In this document: positions 17,341 through 25,373 of the stretch, in pieces | Layout: the number at the start of each line of letters is the position of its first letter | Position numbering within the stretch: position 1 is the stretch's first letter | Source of the DNA: Nitrosophilus kaiyonis | GTDB taxonomy: Bacteria; Campylobacterota; Campylobacteria; Campylobacterales; Nitratiruptoraceae | Direction of reading: 5' to 3' | DNA: 64,000 bases | Assembly: GCF_027943725.1 (NCBI RefSeq) | Contig: NZ_AP025696.1 | Coordinates: forward strand, 1,589,501 to 1,653,500 | Notes under the pieces: model-generated | The model's database searches: none | Told to the model about the DNA's origin: nothing | The model's input: the letters and a program-made list of their open reading frames with translations, nothing else | Made by a program: the position numbers and the translations under genes

Positions 17341-18132
17341 CTACCAATCCAAATATAAAAATAGGCTTGAAAGAAAATAGTTAGCTGCAAATATAGTCAT
17401 AGCACTATAAACAACTGCTCTAGTAGTTGAAAGGCCCACCCCTCTTGCACCACCTCTTGTAAAATATCCTATATATGTTCCAATACAGCTAATCAAATAT
17501 CCAAAAACAAAAGCTTTAATAATACCCGTTCCAATATCACTAAATTCAAGATATGTTGTAATAGTATCTTTATAAGATGTAGGATTTACACCAAGAGCCA
17601 TTGTAGATATAAAATATGCACTAATATTTCCTATAAAAACAAACATAATAACCAAGAGAGGTAAAGATATAGTTGTTGCAATTATTCTTGGTATTATTAA
17701 ATATTTTTTTGAATTTATTGCCAATGTATCTATTGCATCTATCTGCTCAGTTACTCTCATGGTACCAAGTTCTGCTGCCATTGCACTTATAGCACGCGAA
17801 ACTAACATCAAAGCACCAAATACTGGACCTAACTCTTTTGAAATAGAAACAAAAATAGTATATCCCATAAAATTCTCTGCTCCAAATTTATGAAAACCGT
17901 GATAAAGCTGAATAGCTTCTACAAGCCCAGTAAAAAGAGCAGTTAAAGATATAACAAAAATTGATCCTACCCCTATTATTTCAATCTGTTTAAATGTCTC
18001 TTTAAATCTATAAGGAGGTATAAAAAAAAGAGGTAAAAGTTTTATCTGAAATATTAAAAAAGCACCAAATTTTTCTAAACTTTTATAAAATTGAACAAAA
18101 GGAAGACCTAAATAATAAAATATTGCTTGCAT
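17341..18132 (-). CDS. MlaE-family ABC transporter permease
   Basis: Inner-membrane permease of the MlaE/YrbE (TIGR00056) family, 263 aa with about five hydrophobic segments and the conserved cytoplasmic coupling block AMAAELGTMRVTEQIDAIDTL (about 114-134). These proteins work with an MlaF-type ATPase and an MCE protein in phospholipid or hydrophobic-compound transport across the envelope; Campylobacter has a pair called iamAB. No ATPase or MCE partner lies next to it here, so it is either split from its partners or works with distant ones. Confidence 0.9.
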   Translation of the reverse strand: MQAIFYYLGLPFVQFYKSLEKFGAFLIFQIKLLPLFFIPPYRFKETFKQIEIIGVGSIFVISLTALFTGLVEAIQLYHGFHKFGAENFMGYTIFVSISKELGPVFGALMLVSRAISAMAAELGTMRVTEQIDAIDTLAINSKKYLIIPRIIATTISLPLLVIMFVFIGNISAYFISTMALGVNPTSYKDTITTYLEFSDIGTGIIKAFVFGYLISCIGTYIGYFTRGGARGVGLSTTRAVVYSAMTIFAANYFLSSLFLYLDW

Positions 18133-18140
18133 TTAATACC

Positions 18141-18248
18141 TTTTAGGAATTAGGAATTGGGATTTTAGTTGAGTAGTTTTTATTAAATTACAACTCAACC
18201 ATTTTAACTTTTTTAACCACTCAACTAATTTAACTTATTTCTAATTCT
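18141..18248. repeat. Intergenic short-repeat element (locus F)
   Basis: Begins with GGAATTA/GGAATTG heptads (about 18146-18160), then a GTTGAGTAGTT word and, at 18193-18225, the third copy of the 33-bp motif of loci D and E. GTTGAGT at about 18168 can pair with ACTCAAC in the right half. It lies between the divergent MlaE-type permease and acpS genes, so it covers or borders both promoters. Confidence 0.75.
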
Positions 18249-18296
18249 AAGCAAATTTTATCAAAACAATGTTAAAATAAAGCAAAAAAGGTGACT

Positions 18297-18662
18297 ATGA
18301 TAGGAGTAGATTTAGTAAAAATTGAAAGAATAAAAAAAATGATTGATAAGTTTGGAGAAAAGGCATTAAAAAGATATTTAAATGATAATGAAATAAAAAT
18401 GGTTAAAAAAATTGAAAGTGCAGCTGGATACTGGGCTGCTAAAGAGGCTATCGCAAAAGCTTTAAAAACAGGAATTGGAAAAGAGCTAAATTTTAAAGAT
18501 ATTGAGCTTTATAAAGAAAAAAGCGGCGCTGTTAATTTCAAATTGCCCGAAAGATTTATAAAAAAATATAATATATGTGATACTTCACTATCAATTTCTC
18601 ATGATGGAGGATTTGCTATAGCTGTTGCGGTTATAGAGTCATCCTCCAGCCACAAATGTTAA
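18297..18662 (+). CDS. acpS: Holo-[acyl-carrier-protein] synthase
   Basis: Attaches 4'-phosphopantetheine to acyl carrier protein. The 121-aa protein shows IGVDLVKIERI at the N-terminus (magnesium-binding aspartate), AAGYWAAKEAIAKAL near residue 45 (second acidic ligand E) and LSISHDGGFAIAVAV near the C-terminus. ATG at 18297 is chosen over a GTG two codons earlier because an AAGGTG site is spaced correctly for it. The 3' end overlaps the convergent thiS by 24 bp. Confidence 0.92.
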   Translation: MIGVDLVKIERIKKMIDKFGEKALKRYLNDNEIKMVKKIESAAGYWAAKEAIAKALKTGIGKELNFKDIELYKEKSGAVNFKLPERFIKKYNICDTSLSISHDGGFAIAVAVIESSSSHKC

Positions 18663-18839
18663 CATCTCAATTTTATCCCCATTTTTTGGATGATAATTAT
18701 CCCAATTCTCTTTTTTTACAATATTCATATTAACTGCTATTGCCATAACTTTATCTTCAATTTTCAATTCATTTAATATATCTTTCAATGTAATATTCTC
18801 TTTAAACTCTTTTTTTTCACCATTCACTATAAGTTTCAT
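18639..18839 (-). CDS. thiS: Sulfur carrier protein ThiS
   Basis: Ubiquitin-like sulfur donor for thiazole synthesis in the thiamine pathway. The 66-aa protein has MKLIVNGEKKEF at the start, an AIAVNMNIVKKENW block in the middle and the obligatory C-terminal Gly-Gly, which is thiocarboxylated. No other thi gene is nearby. It overlaps the upstream ankyrin gene by 4 bp, implying coupled translation, and overlaps acpS on the other strand by 24 bp. Confidence 0.88.
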   Translation of the reverse strand: MKLIVNGEKKEFKENITLKDILNELKIEDKVMAIAVNMNIVKKENWDNYHPKNGDKIEMLTFVAGG

Positions 18840-19381
18840 TTACACTCCCCCTTTGTTACATACTTTAAAATATTCACAACTGCCCATCTGTGCTTTGCAT
18901 AAGCAAGGTTACAGGGATTTGCTCCAAGATTATTTTTTAAATTTGGATCAGCACCGTGATCTAATAAAAAATTTATTATATCGATATCCCCTGTATAAGC
19001 TGCTTGATGAAGAGGAGTTATACCAAAACTGTTTTTTTTATTTATATCTGCTTCGTTTAATACTAAATATTTAACAATATTTAATCTTCTTTGACCAACT
19101 GCATAATGAAGGGGAGTTAGACCATTATTATCTTGGATATCAATATCAGCATCATTTTTAATCAACAGTTTTACTTCATCTAAATCTCTTATCTTAACTG
19201 CAATATGAAGTGGCGTAATTCCAGCTTTACTTTTTGCATCAATATCTACTCCATTTTTCAAAAGCTCTTTTATCTTTTTAATATCATGATTAAAAACAGC
19301 TTCATGCAAAGGTGTCCAACCATTAACACTATCTGCAAATGAAAAGATAGCAAGAGTTAAAATTAATAATATTTTTTTCAT
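18836..19381 (-). CDS. Exported ankyrin-repeat protein
   Basis: A 181-aa protein with a signal peptide (residues 1-16, cleavage likely after FSFA) and five ankyrin repeats, each with the GxTPLHxA core and a VDIDAK/ADINKK-type loop, filling residues 20-165. The likely role is protein-protein interaction in the periplasm. Campylobacter has a periplasmic ankyrin protein linked to catalase, but no catalase is near this one. It is followed directly by thiS with a 4-bp overlap, an association I cannot explain. Confidence 0.88.
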   Translation of the reverse strand: MKKILLILTLAIFSFADSVNGWTPLHEAVFNHDIKKIKELLKNGVDIDAKSKAGITPLHIAVKIRDLDEVKLLIKNDADIDIQDNNGLTPLHYAVGQRRLNIVKYLVLNEADINKKNSFGITPLHQAAYTGDIDIINFLLDHGADPNLKNNLGANPCNLAYAKHRWAVVNILKYVTKGECK

Positions 19382-19441
19382 TATATTTTTCCTATCACTT
19401 TTTTTATAAATTATAACATATTTTATTAATAAATAATTTTT

Positions 19442-20431
19442 CTATTTTATAAAACTTGCCATTTTAAATCTTTCGCCCATCATAGTTGGATTTATGAGAG
19501 TTTTAACTTTATTTGCCTCTCTTAGATATGCATTAAATCCTTTTTTCTCTTTAACTATCTCTAATAGGTCTAAAATACCAAAATCAACCAATGCAACAAG
19601 TTGCGTTTTGAAAGAGTCTTTTTTAAATCCTGCATTTTCAAAAGAGTCAATCAAATAAGAAAAATTAACATCATATGTAATATCGCTTTTTTTATATACC
19701 TCTTTTAAATTTAACTCTTCATCAAATAGTGGATAAACCTTATGCTCTTTATATACTCTTATGGAAAAATCTTCTCTTACTTCTAAATCTCCATAATCAA
19801 AAGTTAAAAAATAGCACTTTTCAAATGCATTTGCCATATCCTTTGCAAACTCTTCATATCCTATGGCAACTTCACCTTTTATTTGATGATATTTAGAGGC
19901 AATTTTTTCAATATTTTTATTCATCTCTTTCCAAACTATTTTAAAATCATCAACATATGCCATTTTACCTTTAAATATTAACTCACAAGGGAATGCATCA
20001 AATATCTCATTTGCAACAACAAAAGCCTCTTTTTTATTAACCTCTTTTAGACTTTTGTAATGATTTAGCTTTATTACATCTCCAAAGCTTTGTTTAAAAT
20101 ACTCTTCTTGAGTTTTTCTTAGATTTTCAAATGGCTCAATGATATTAAAAGAGAGTGTTTTTAAAAGTTCTGGTTTTAAAGTATAGATAAATTCAATAAT
20201 ATCTGCTAAAAGATATCCTTGATGAGCCCCTATTTCAAAGATAGCACAATCTTTAGATAAAACACCATTTTCAATAAGTTTTATCAAATGATTAGCAATA
20301 GCCCCACCAAAAAATTTGCTAACACTTACAGCAGTATAAAAATCCCCCTCTTTTCCTATAGCTTTAAAGTTTGCATAATATCCATCATATGCATAAAGCC
20401 ACTCTTGCATAAATTTACTAAATCTAACCAT
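19442..20431 (-). CDS. MidA/NDUFAF7-like SAM-dependent methyltransferase
   Basis: A 329-aa DUF185 (SAM_MT class) protein. Blocks GDFYTAVSVSKFFGGAIA near residue 29, the SAM site AIFEIGAHQGYLLADI near 63 and VVANEIFDAFPC near 137 are the family's signature. The mitochondrial homologue NDUFAF7 dimethylates an arginine of complex I subunit NDUFS2, so a role in NADH dehydrogenase-like complex assembly is possible but unproven here. It overlaps the 3' end of the TolC-like gene by 8 bp. Confidence 0.88.
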   Translation of the reverse strand: MVRFSKFMQEWLYAYDGYYANFKAIGKEGDFYTAVSVSKFFGGAIANHLIKLIENGVLSKDCAIFEIGAHQGYLLADIIEFIYTLKPELLKTLSFNIIEPFENLRKTQEEYFKQSFGDVIKLNHYKSLKEVNKKEAFVVANEIFDAFPCELIFKGKMAYVDDFKIVWKEMNKNIEKIASKYHQIKGEVAIGYEEFAKDMANAFEKCYFLTFDYGDLEVREDFSIRVYKEHKVYPLFDEELNLKEVYKKSDITYDVNFSYLIDSFENAGFKKDSFKTQLVALVDFGILDLLEIVKEKKGFNAYLREANKVKTLINPTMMGERFKMASFIK

Positions 20432-21605
20432 TTACAACTCTTTTATAAATTTCAAGAAGATTTTCTTGTTTTTCTATTTCATATATTTTAATATCAATTT
20501 TTCTATTATCAAGTGAGTTTTTTAAAGTATCTACATCATAAATTGTCTTTTCTCCAGCTTCATATCTGCTTTTTGTATCTTGTAATAAAGAGGAATAAAG
20601 CTTAATATCCTCTTTTGCAAGATTGATTTTTTTATCAAGTATTTTTATCTTTTTCAAGGTAATTTCATATCTATTTAGCTCTTCTCTTTTGTTATCTATT
20701 TTTAAAATTTTAGATTTTAAAAAATCTAGTTTAGTAGATTCTATATTTCTAAAAGAGTTTATATCAAAAAGAGGCATAGTTATTTTAAATCCATACTCTT
20801 TGTAGCTCTCTTTTCCTGAAGGCATAAATAAAGCTGCTTTATTTTCTATCTCATTATAACTTGCAGTTAATGAAAATGATGGAAGATATCGTGCAATTGT
20901 CATATTTTTAAAATACTTTTTTACCTTCTCATCCTCTTTATATTTTTTTATAGCTATATTCTTTTCTAAGTATTCATCTTTATTTATAATGGTAAAATGA
21001 GGAAGTTTTATATTATCTGGCTCTTTGTCGCTAATATTTTTAAAATTTTTATATATCTCATTTAAACTATCTTGTAATTCAAGCAGTTTTAATTCCTGTT
21101 GATTTTTATTTAAAATTGCTTGGTCTAAAAATGAGCTATCCAAAAATCCGCTTAGATACTGCTCTTTTTTCCTTAAAACATCAATTTTTGCATTTTCAAT
21201 CAACAGTTTTTGTTTTTCTATCATTAGCTTTGTTTTATAATATTTATATAAAAGATCTAAAGCTTTTGCAATTAACTCTTTTTCTCTCTCTTTAATTGAT
21301 AATTTAGAAAATTCTTTATTTGCATCGGCATATTTTATAGCAAAATATATCCCGCCACTTTTAAAAATAGGCTGATCTATACTTATTTTAAAGCTTTTTG
21401 TTTCAGAGTTTAGTCCATATTGATCATTTTTTGTTTTAATATAGCTCATATTTATAGGATTTATCCAAGAATCTCTTAATTTTTTCGATTCAACCTCACT
21501 TTTTTTATAATCAATATCAAACTCTTTTTGTTTTAATGATGAAAGTATAGATTCATCACAATATAAAAGTGAAAAAGAAAAAAGTATAAAAATCTTTTTT
21601 TTCAT
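20424..21605 (-). CDS. TolC-family outer membrane protein
   Basis: A 393-aa exported protein: signal peptide MKKKIFILFSFSLLYC, then long alpha-helical stretches with the duplicated TolC pattern (strand motifs FKISIDQPIFKSGG near residue 72 and YGFKITMPLFDINSFRNIES near 268). The family forms outer-membrane channels for type I secretion or efflux. A periplasmic adaptor lies three genes upstream in the same operon, but no inner-membrane pump gene is present. Start codon overlaps the argD stop by 1 bp. Confidence 0.85.
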   Translation of the reverse strand: MKKKIFILFSFSLLYCDESILSSLKQKEFDIDYKKSEVESKKLRDSWINPINMSYIKTKNDQYGLNSETKSFKISIDQPIFKSGGIYFAIKYADANKEFSKLSIKEREKELIAKALDLLYKYYKTKLMIEKQKLLIENAKIDVLRKKEQYLSGFLDSSFLDQAILNKNQQELKLLELQDSLNEIYKNFKNISDKEPDNIKLPHFTIINKDEYLEKNIAIKKYKEDEKVKKYFKNMTIARYLPSFSLTASYNEIENKAALFMPSGKESYKEYGFKITMPLFDINSFRNIESTKLDFLKSKILKIDNKREELNRYEITLKKIKILDKKINLAKEDIKLYSSLLQDTKSRYEAGEKTIYDVDTLKNSLDNRKIDIKIYEIEKQENLLEIYKRVVNG

Positions 21606-22792
21606 TACTGCTCCAAAGATTTTATAGCTTTTTCAAATCTTTCAATTCCTTCATTAATCTCATCTTTAGATATAGTTAATGGAGGCAAGAATCTTACAGT
21701 ATTTCTACCAGCTTTAAGTACCAATACCCTATTTTCAAAAGATTTTTGAAGTAGTTTTGATTGAATATCTGCACTTTTTGCTCTTAAGCCTCTCATAAAA
21801 CCGATACCAACCTCTTTTTCAAAAAGATTTTCATATCTTTTTGCTATTTCTTTTAACTTATCTTCAAAATATATCATCAATTCATCAAGCCTTCCACTAT
21901 TTTTATACTCTTCTAAAATATCTATAACTTCATTTGCTGCTCTTGTACTTAAATAATTTCCTCCAAAAGTGCTTCCATGATCACCAGGTTTAAATATATC
22001 TTTTAAACTTGTCATAATTGCTCCAATTGGCACTCCACCGCCAAGACCTTTAGCAAGTGTTATAATATCTGGCTCAATCTCATATAGATTGCTTGCAAGA
22101 AGCTCTCCTGTTCTATAGATTCCTGTTTGTACTTCATCAACAATGAGTAAAACATCTTTTTCTTTTAACATTTTTGCTAAATTTTGCACTTTTTCTTTGT
22201 CTTGAGGCTCTACCCCGCCCTCTCCTTGAATAAGCTCAATCATAACTGCAACTGTATGCTCATCAATCAATTTTTCAATCTCATCAATATTTTCTGCATA
22301 TACAAATCCATCTGGAAATGGACCAAAATAGTTATGCATAGCCTCTTGACCTGTTGCTTTTAAAGCAGTAATTGTTCTTCCATGGAAAGAGTGTTTTAAA
22401 GTTATAATTTTATATCTTTTTATCTCTCCATCAACTTCACCATATTTTCTTGCTATCTTTATAGCTCCCTCATTTGCCTCAGCCCCACTATTTGCAAAAA
22501 ATAGCCTCATATCATATCCGCTTAATTCAACAAGCCTTTTGGCCAAAATCGCTTGAGGCTCGATAAGATATAGATTTGAAATATGGATAATATTTTTTGC
22601 CTGCTCACATATAGCTTCACTTAATCTTTTATTTCCATGTCCAACACTAACTACTCCAATACCACTTGTAAAATCTATATAATCTTTTCCCTCTTCATCA
22701 TAAAGAGTTGCATCAATACCATTTTTAAAATTTACATAATTTCTTGCATATGTATGAAGAACATATTCTAAATCCATCTCTTTTAGTGTCAT
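21605..22792 (-). CDS. argD: Acetylornithine aminotransferase
   Basis: Class III PLP aminotransferase of arginine synthesis; may also act on succinyl-diaminopimelate. The 395-aa protein has FTSGIGVVSVGHG near residue 43, FFANSGAEANEGAIK near 98, LIVDEVQTGIYRTG near 216 and the PLP lysine in ITLAKGLGGGVPIGA (about residue 248). It is embedded between an oxidoreductase and a TolC-like gene with 1-4 bp overlaps, an arrangement without obvious metabolic logic. Confidence 0.93.
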   Translation of the reverse strand: MTLKEMDLEYVLHTYARNYVNFKNGIDATLYDEEGKDYIDFTSGIGVVSVGHGNKRLSEAICEQAKNIIHISNLYLIEPQAILAKRLVELSGYDMRLFFANSGAEANEGAIKIARKYGEVDGEIKRYKIITLKHSFHGRTITALKATGQEAMHNYFGPFPDGFVYAENIDEIEKLIDEHTVAVMIELIQGEGGVEPQDKEKVQNLAKMLKEKDVLLIVDEVQTGIYRTGELLASNLYEIEPDIITLAKGLGGGVPIGAIMTSLKDIFKPGDHGSTFGGNYLSTRAANEVIDILEEYKNSGRLDELMIYFEDKLKEIAKRYENLFEKEVGIGFMRGLRAKSADIQSKLLQKSFENRVLVLKAGRNTVRFLPPLTISKDEINEGIERFEKAIKSLEQ

Positions 22793-24519
22793 ATTTTCTT
22801 CCTTATCTTAATTTTCACCTCTTGAAAAATTGCATTATTTCCATAATTATCTGTTTTTGACGGTGTTAAAAAGTTTACTTTTTCATTTCCGCTATATGCT
22901 AAGATTAAATTTTCCTTTAAATTTTCATCAACTCTTACTTCAAATTCAGCCTCTCCGTACCTGCTTGTTGCTATGACAATATCGCCATCTTTTAGTGTTG
23001 TTGATGGATGGACATATAAAAAGTTATCCCTTTTAAATTGAGAATTTAAAGATGTTTTGCATTTTGGAGTTATTAAATAAAATCCCTCTTCTTCATGGTC
23101 AAATTCATCTTCTACCTCATCCAAAAAGCAAAAAAGTCCAGCATCTGTATAAAAATCATCGCTATATGGATTTTCCATAAATGATGGAAGTTTATAATAA
23201 TCTCCATCTTTTATTAACTGTTTTTTAAAATGCTCTATATATTCATCTTCATCTTTTAGGCCATCAAAATTAAATCTTTTAAACATCTCTTTAGTAAACT
23301 CATATTCGCTTATAGCTTTATCATTATCTTGCAGTTTTGGCATTAACTCTACATATTCATGGCCATAGCTAAATCTAATATCTTTCTTTTGCAAAAAGTT
23401 TTTAGCTGGAATTACTAAATCAGCCAATTTTGCTGTCTCATCCATATATAATCCAAACACTACGCTAAAACTATTTTTTAATCCCTCTATTACCCTTTTT
23501 GAGTTTGGCATAGTAACAACTGGATTGCTTCCTTGAATAAATACAACATCAAACTTACTAAAATCAACAACAGCCTTTTGCACTCTTTTTGCTTCAACCC
23601 TAAATGGATCATCTAAATTAACAGCAGTATCTCCTAAAAATGAAACTCCGCAACCCTCTTTTCCAAAAAGTCCAAGCATTGCAGCAAGAGAGTCAATCAT
23701 TCTTACAACTTCTGTTCCATGAGAATATTTTTGAACACCATTCCCAACTAAAATAACTGTTTTCATAGAGCTCATAAGCTCAGCCAAAGTTGCAACATCA
23801 AGCACATCAATACCAATCTTATCAACTGTAGGAACAATTCTGTATGTTCTTATAAAATCTGCAAAAAACTCATAATCTTCAGTTTTATTTTCAATAAACT
23901 CTTCATCCTCTGCATTTTGCATATAGATAAATCTTGCTAACATACAAGCAAGCTCCAAATCTGTTCTTGGATTGATTTGCAGATGCATAGAGGCTCTTTT
24001 TGCTATATCTGTTTTAACAGGGTCAATCACTACAACCGTTTTTCCGCTTAAAAATGGCAAAATATGAGAGTTTGTAGAGGTTATATTTCTACCCCAAACA
24101 ATAACAAGCTCACTCTTTTTGATTTGAGAAATTGGCAAAATTAGATTTTTCCCTCTTCCCTCAATAATACCAAGCTGGCCAGCAGCATCGCATAAACTAC
24201 CCTCAGTAAAAGTTGCACCAATTTTGCTAAAAAATAGATCAGTTACATTTTGCATCTTTCCAACATTACCACTTCCTCTAAAAAAAAGAGTATTCTTTGA
24301 TGATTTTAACCTCTCTTCTAAAATATCTAGAGCCTCTTTTATTGAGATTTTCTCGCCTTTATAATAAGCACTATTGAGTTGTGGATAATTATAATAATGA
24401 TTTAGTTTATAGCAAAGATGGCCTTTTGTAATAGGATGGTCTTTATCTCCTTTTAATTTCTCTTCTACAACTATGCTACAAGCATCATAACAATCTAAAG
24501 GACAAGCTGTTTTTTTCAT
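22789..24519 (-). CDS. Molybdopterin oxidoreductase family protein, substrate unknown
   Basis: A 576-aa member of the DMSO reductase superfamily. The N-terminal [4Fe-4S] motif CPLDCYDACSI...KGHLCYK provides four cysteines (residues 6, 10, 14 and 36). Cofactor-binding blocks include LVIVWGRNITSTNSHILP near residue 133, VVIDPVKTDIA near 161 and FIQGSNPVVTMPNSKRV near 329. A cysteine in EGSLCDAAG (about residue 94) is a candidate molybdenum ligand. No Tat signal is visible, so it is probably cytoplasmic. It is short for the family and has no partner Fe-S subunit beside it. Confidence 0.82.
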   Translation of the reverse strand: MKKTACPLDCYDACSIVVEEKLKGDKDHPITKGHLCYKLNHYYNYPQLNSAYYKGEKISIKEALDILEERLKSSKNTLFFRGSGNVGKMQNVTDLFFSKIGATFTEGSLCDAAGQLGIIEGRGKNLILPISQIKKSELVIVWGRNITSTNSHILPFLSGKTVVVIDPVKTDIAKRASMHLQINPRTDLELACMLARFIYMQNAEDEEFIENKTEDYEFFADFIRTYRIVPTVDKIGIDVLDVATLAELMSSMKTVILVGNGVQKYSHGTEVVRMIDSLAAMLGLFGKEGCGVSFLGDTAVNLDDPFRVEAKRVQKAVVDFSKFDVVFIQGSNPVVTMPNSKRVIEGLKNSFSVVFGLYMDETAKLADLVIPAKNFLQKKDIRFSYGHEYVELMPKLQDNDKAISEYEFTKEMFKRFNFDGLKDEDEYIEHFKKQLIKDGDYYKLPSFMENPYSDDFYTDAGLFCFLDEVEDEFDHEEEGFYLITPKCKTSLNSQFKRDNFLYVHPSTTLKDGDIVIATSRYGEAEFEVRVDENLKENLILAYSGNEKVNFLTPSKTDNYGNNAIFQEVKIKIRKKI

Positions 24520-25307
24520 TTTATCTCCACTTTAATTAATTTTGAAAATAGTTTTGGTCTATTTAATAATATTTCAGCTCTATAAGCCGAGATATGAATT
24601 GGGTCTGAAATTTTAAAAAGTTTATAAAATTTTAAATCTGTTTTTTTCCCGTTTATATATATCTTTTTATTTTCAATATTTTTCATCTCATCTTTATCAA
24701 GATATATAACAACTTTTGCTTTTGATATATCTGCAACATCTACCAAAGGTGAGCCAAAATTTACAAAATCTCCTCTTTTAACATATATTTTATATATATA
24801 TCCATCAATTTTTATACTCTTTTTATCTAAAATATCTTTTGTTTTTTCTATATTTAATTTTATATCATCAATTTGAATCTGTAAATTTTTTATCTTCTCT
24901 TTTTGTGATAGATAAAGATTGTATGTATTTAGATAATCGCTTAGTTTTAAATCTTTTTCAAATTTTGATTTTGTTTTTAGATTTTTTATTCTGTTGTAGT
25001 TATCTTTTTTAATTTCATTAAGTTTTTTTAAATTTTTTAGACTCTCTTTTTCAATTTTCAAAATATCTTCTAAATTTTTTAGCTTATTTTGCAAATCTAT
25101 TAGAGTTTTTTCATCTATATAGCTATCTATTTTTATAATCTCTTTATTTTTTACACTTTTGCCTTCTAAATCTATCAAACTTTTTACAACTTTTCCGCTA
25201 ACTGCTGATTTTATTGAATATATCTCAAAAGGTTCAACTTTTGCAATATGCTCTGCAGCAAAAACAGTACAAGAAAATAAAAAAATTACAAAAAATATTT
25301 TTTTCAT
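24516..25307 (-). CDS. Periplasmic adaptor (membrane fusion) protein, HlyD-like
   Basis: A 263-aa exported protein: signal peptide MKKIFFVIFLFSCTVFAAE, then a split lipoyl/barrel domain (IYSIKSAVSGKVVKSL) and a coiled-coil hairpin of about 110 residues, then the second barrel half IDGYIYKIYVKRGDFVNFG. Such adaptors link inner-membrane pumps to TolC. The ATG at 25307 is chosen because it begins the signal peptide and follows a GGAG site; an ORF extension to 25406 would run into the divergent promoter. A TolC-like gene lies in the same operon; no pump gene is adjacent. Confidence 0.82.
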   Translation of the reverse strand: MKKIFFVIFLFSCTVFAAEHIAKVEPFEIYSIKSAVSGKVVKSLIDLEGKSVKNKEIIKIDSYIDEKTLIDLQNKLKNLEDILKIEKESLKNLKKLNEIKKDNYNRIKNLKTKSKFEKDLKLSDYLNTYNLYLSQKEKIKNLQIQIDDIKLNIEKTKDILDKKSIKIDGYIYKIYVKRGDFVNFGSPLVDVADISKAKVVIYLDKDEMKNIENKKIYINGKKTDLKFYKLFKISDPIHISAYRAEILLNRPKLFSKLIKVEIK

Positions 25308-25373
25308 ATAAGCTCCATTAAATAGTAGTGGATATTTTACTATAATAATAAAAAAATAATATTTAGGAAAACC

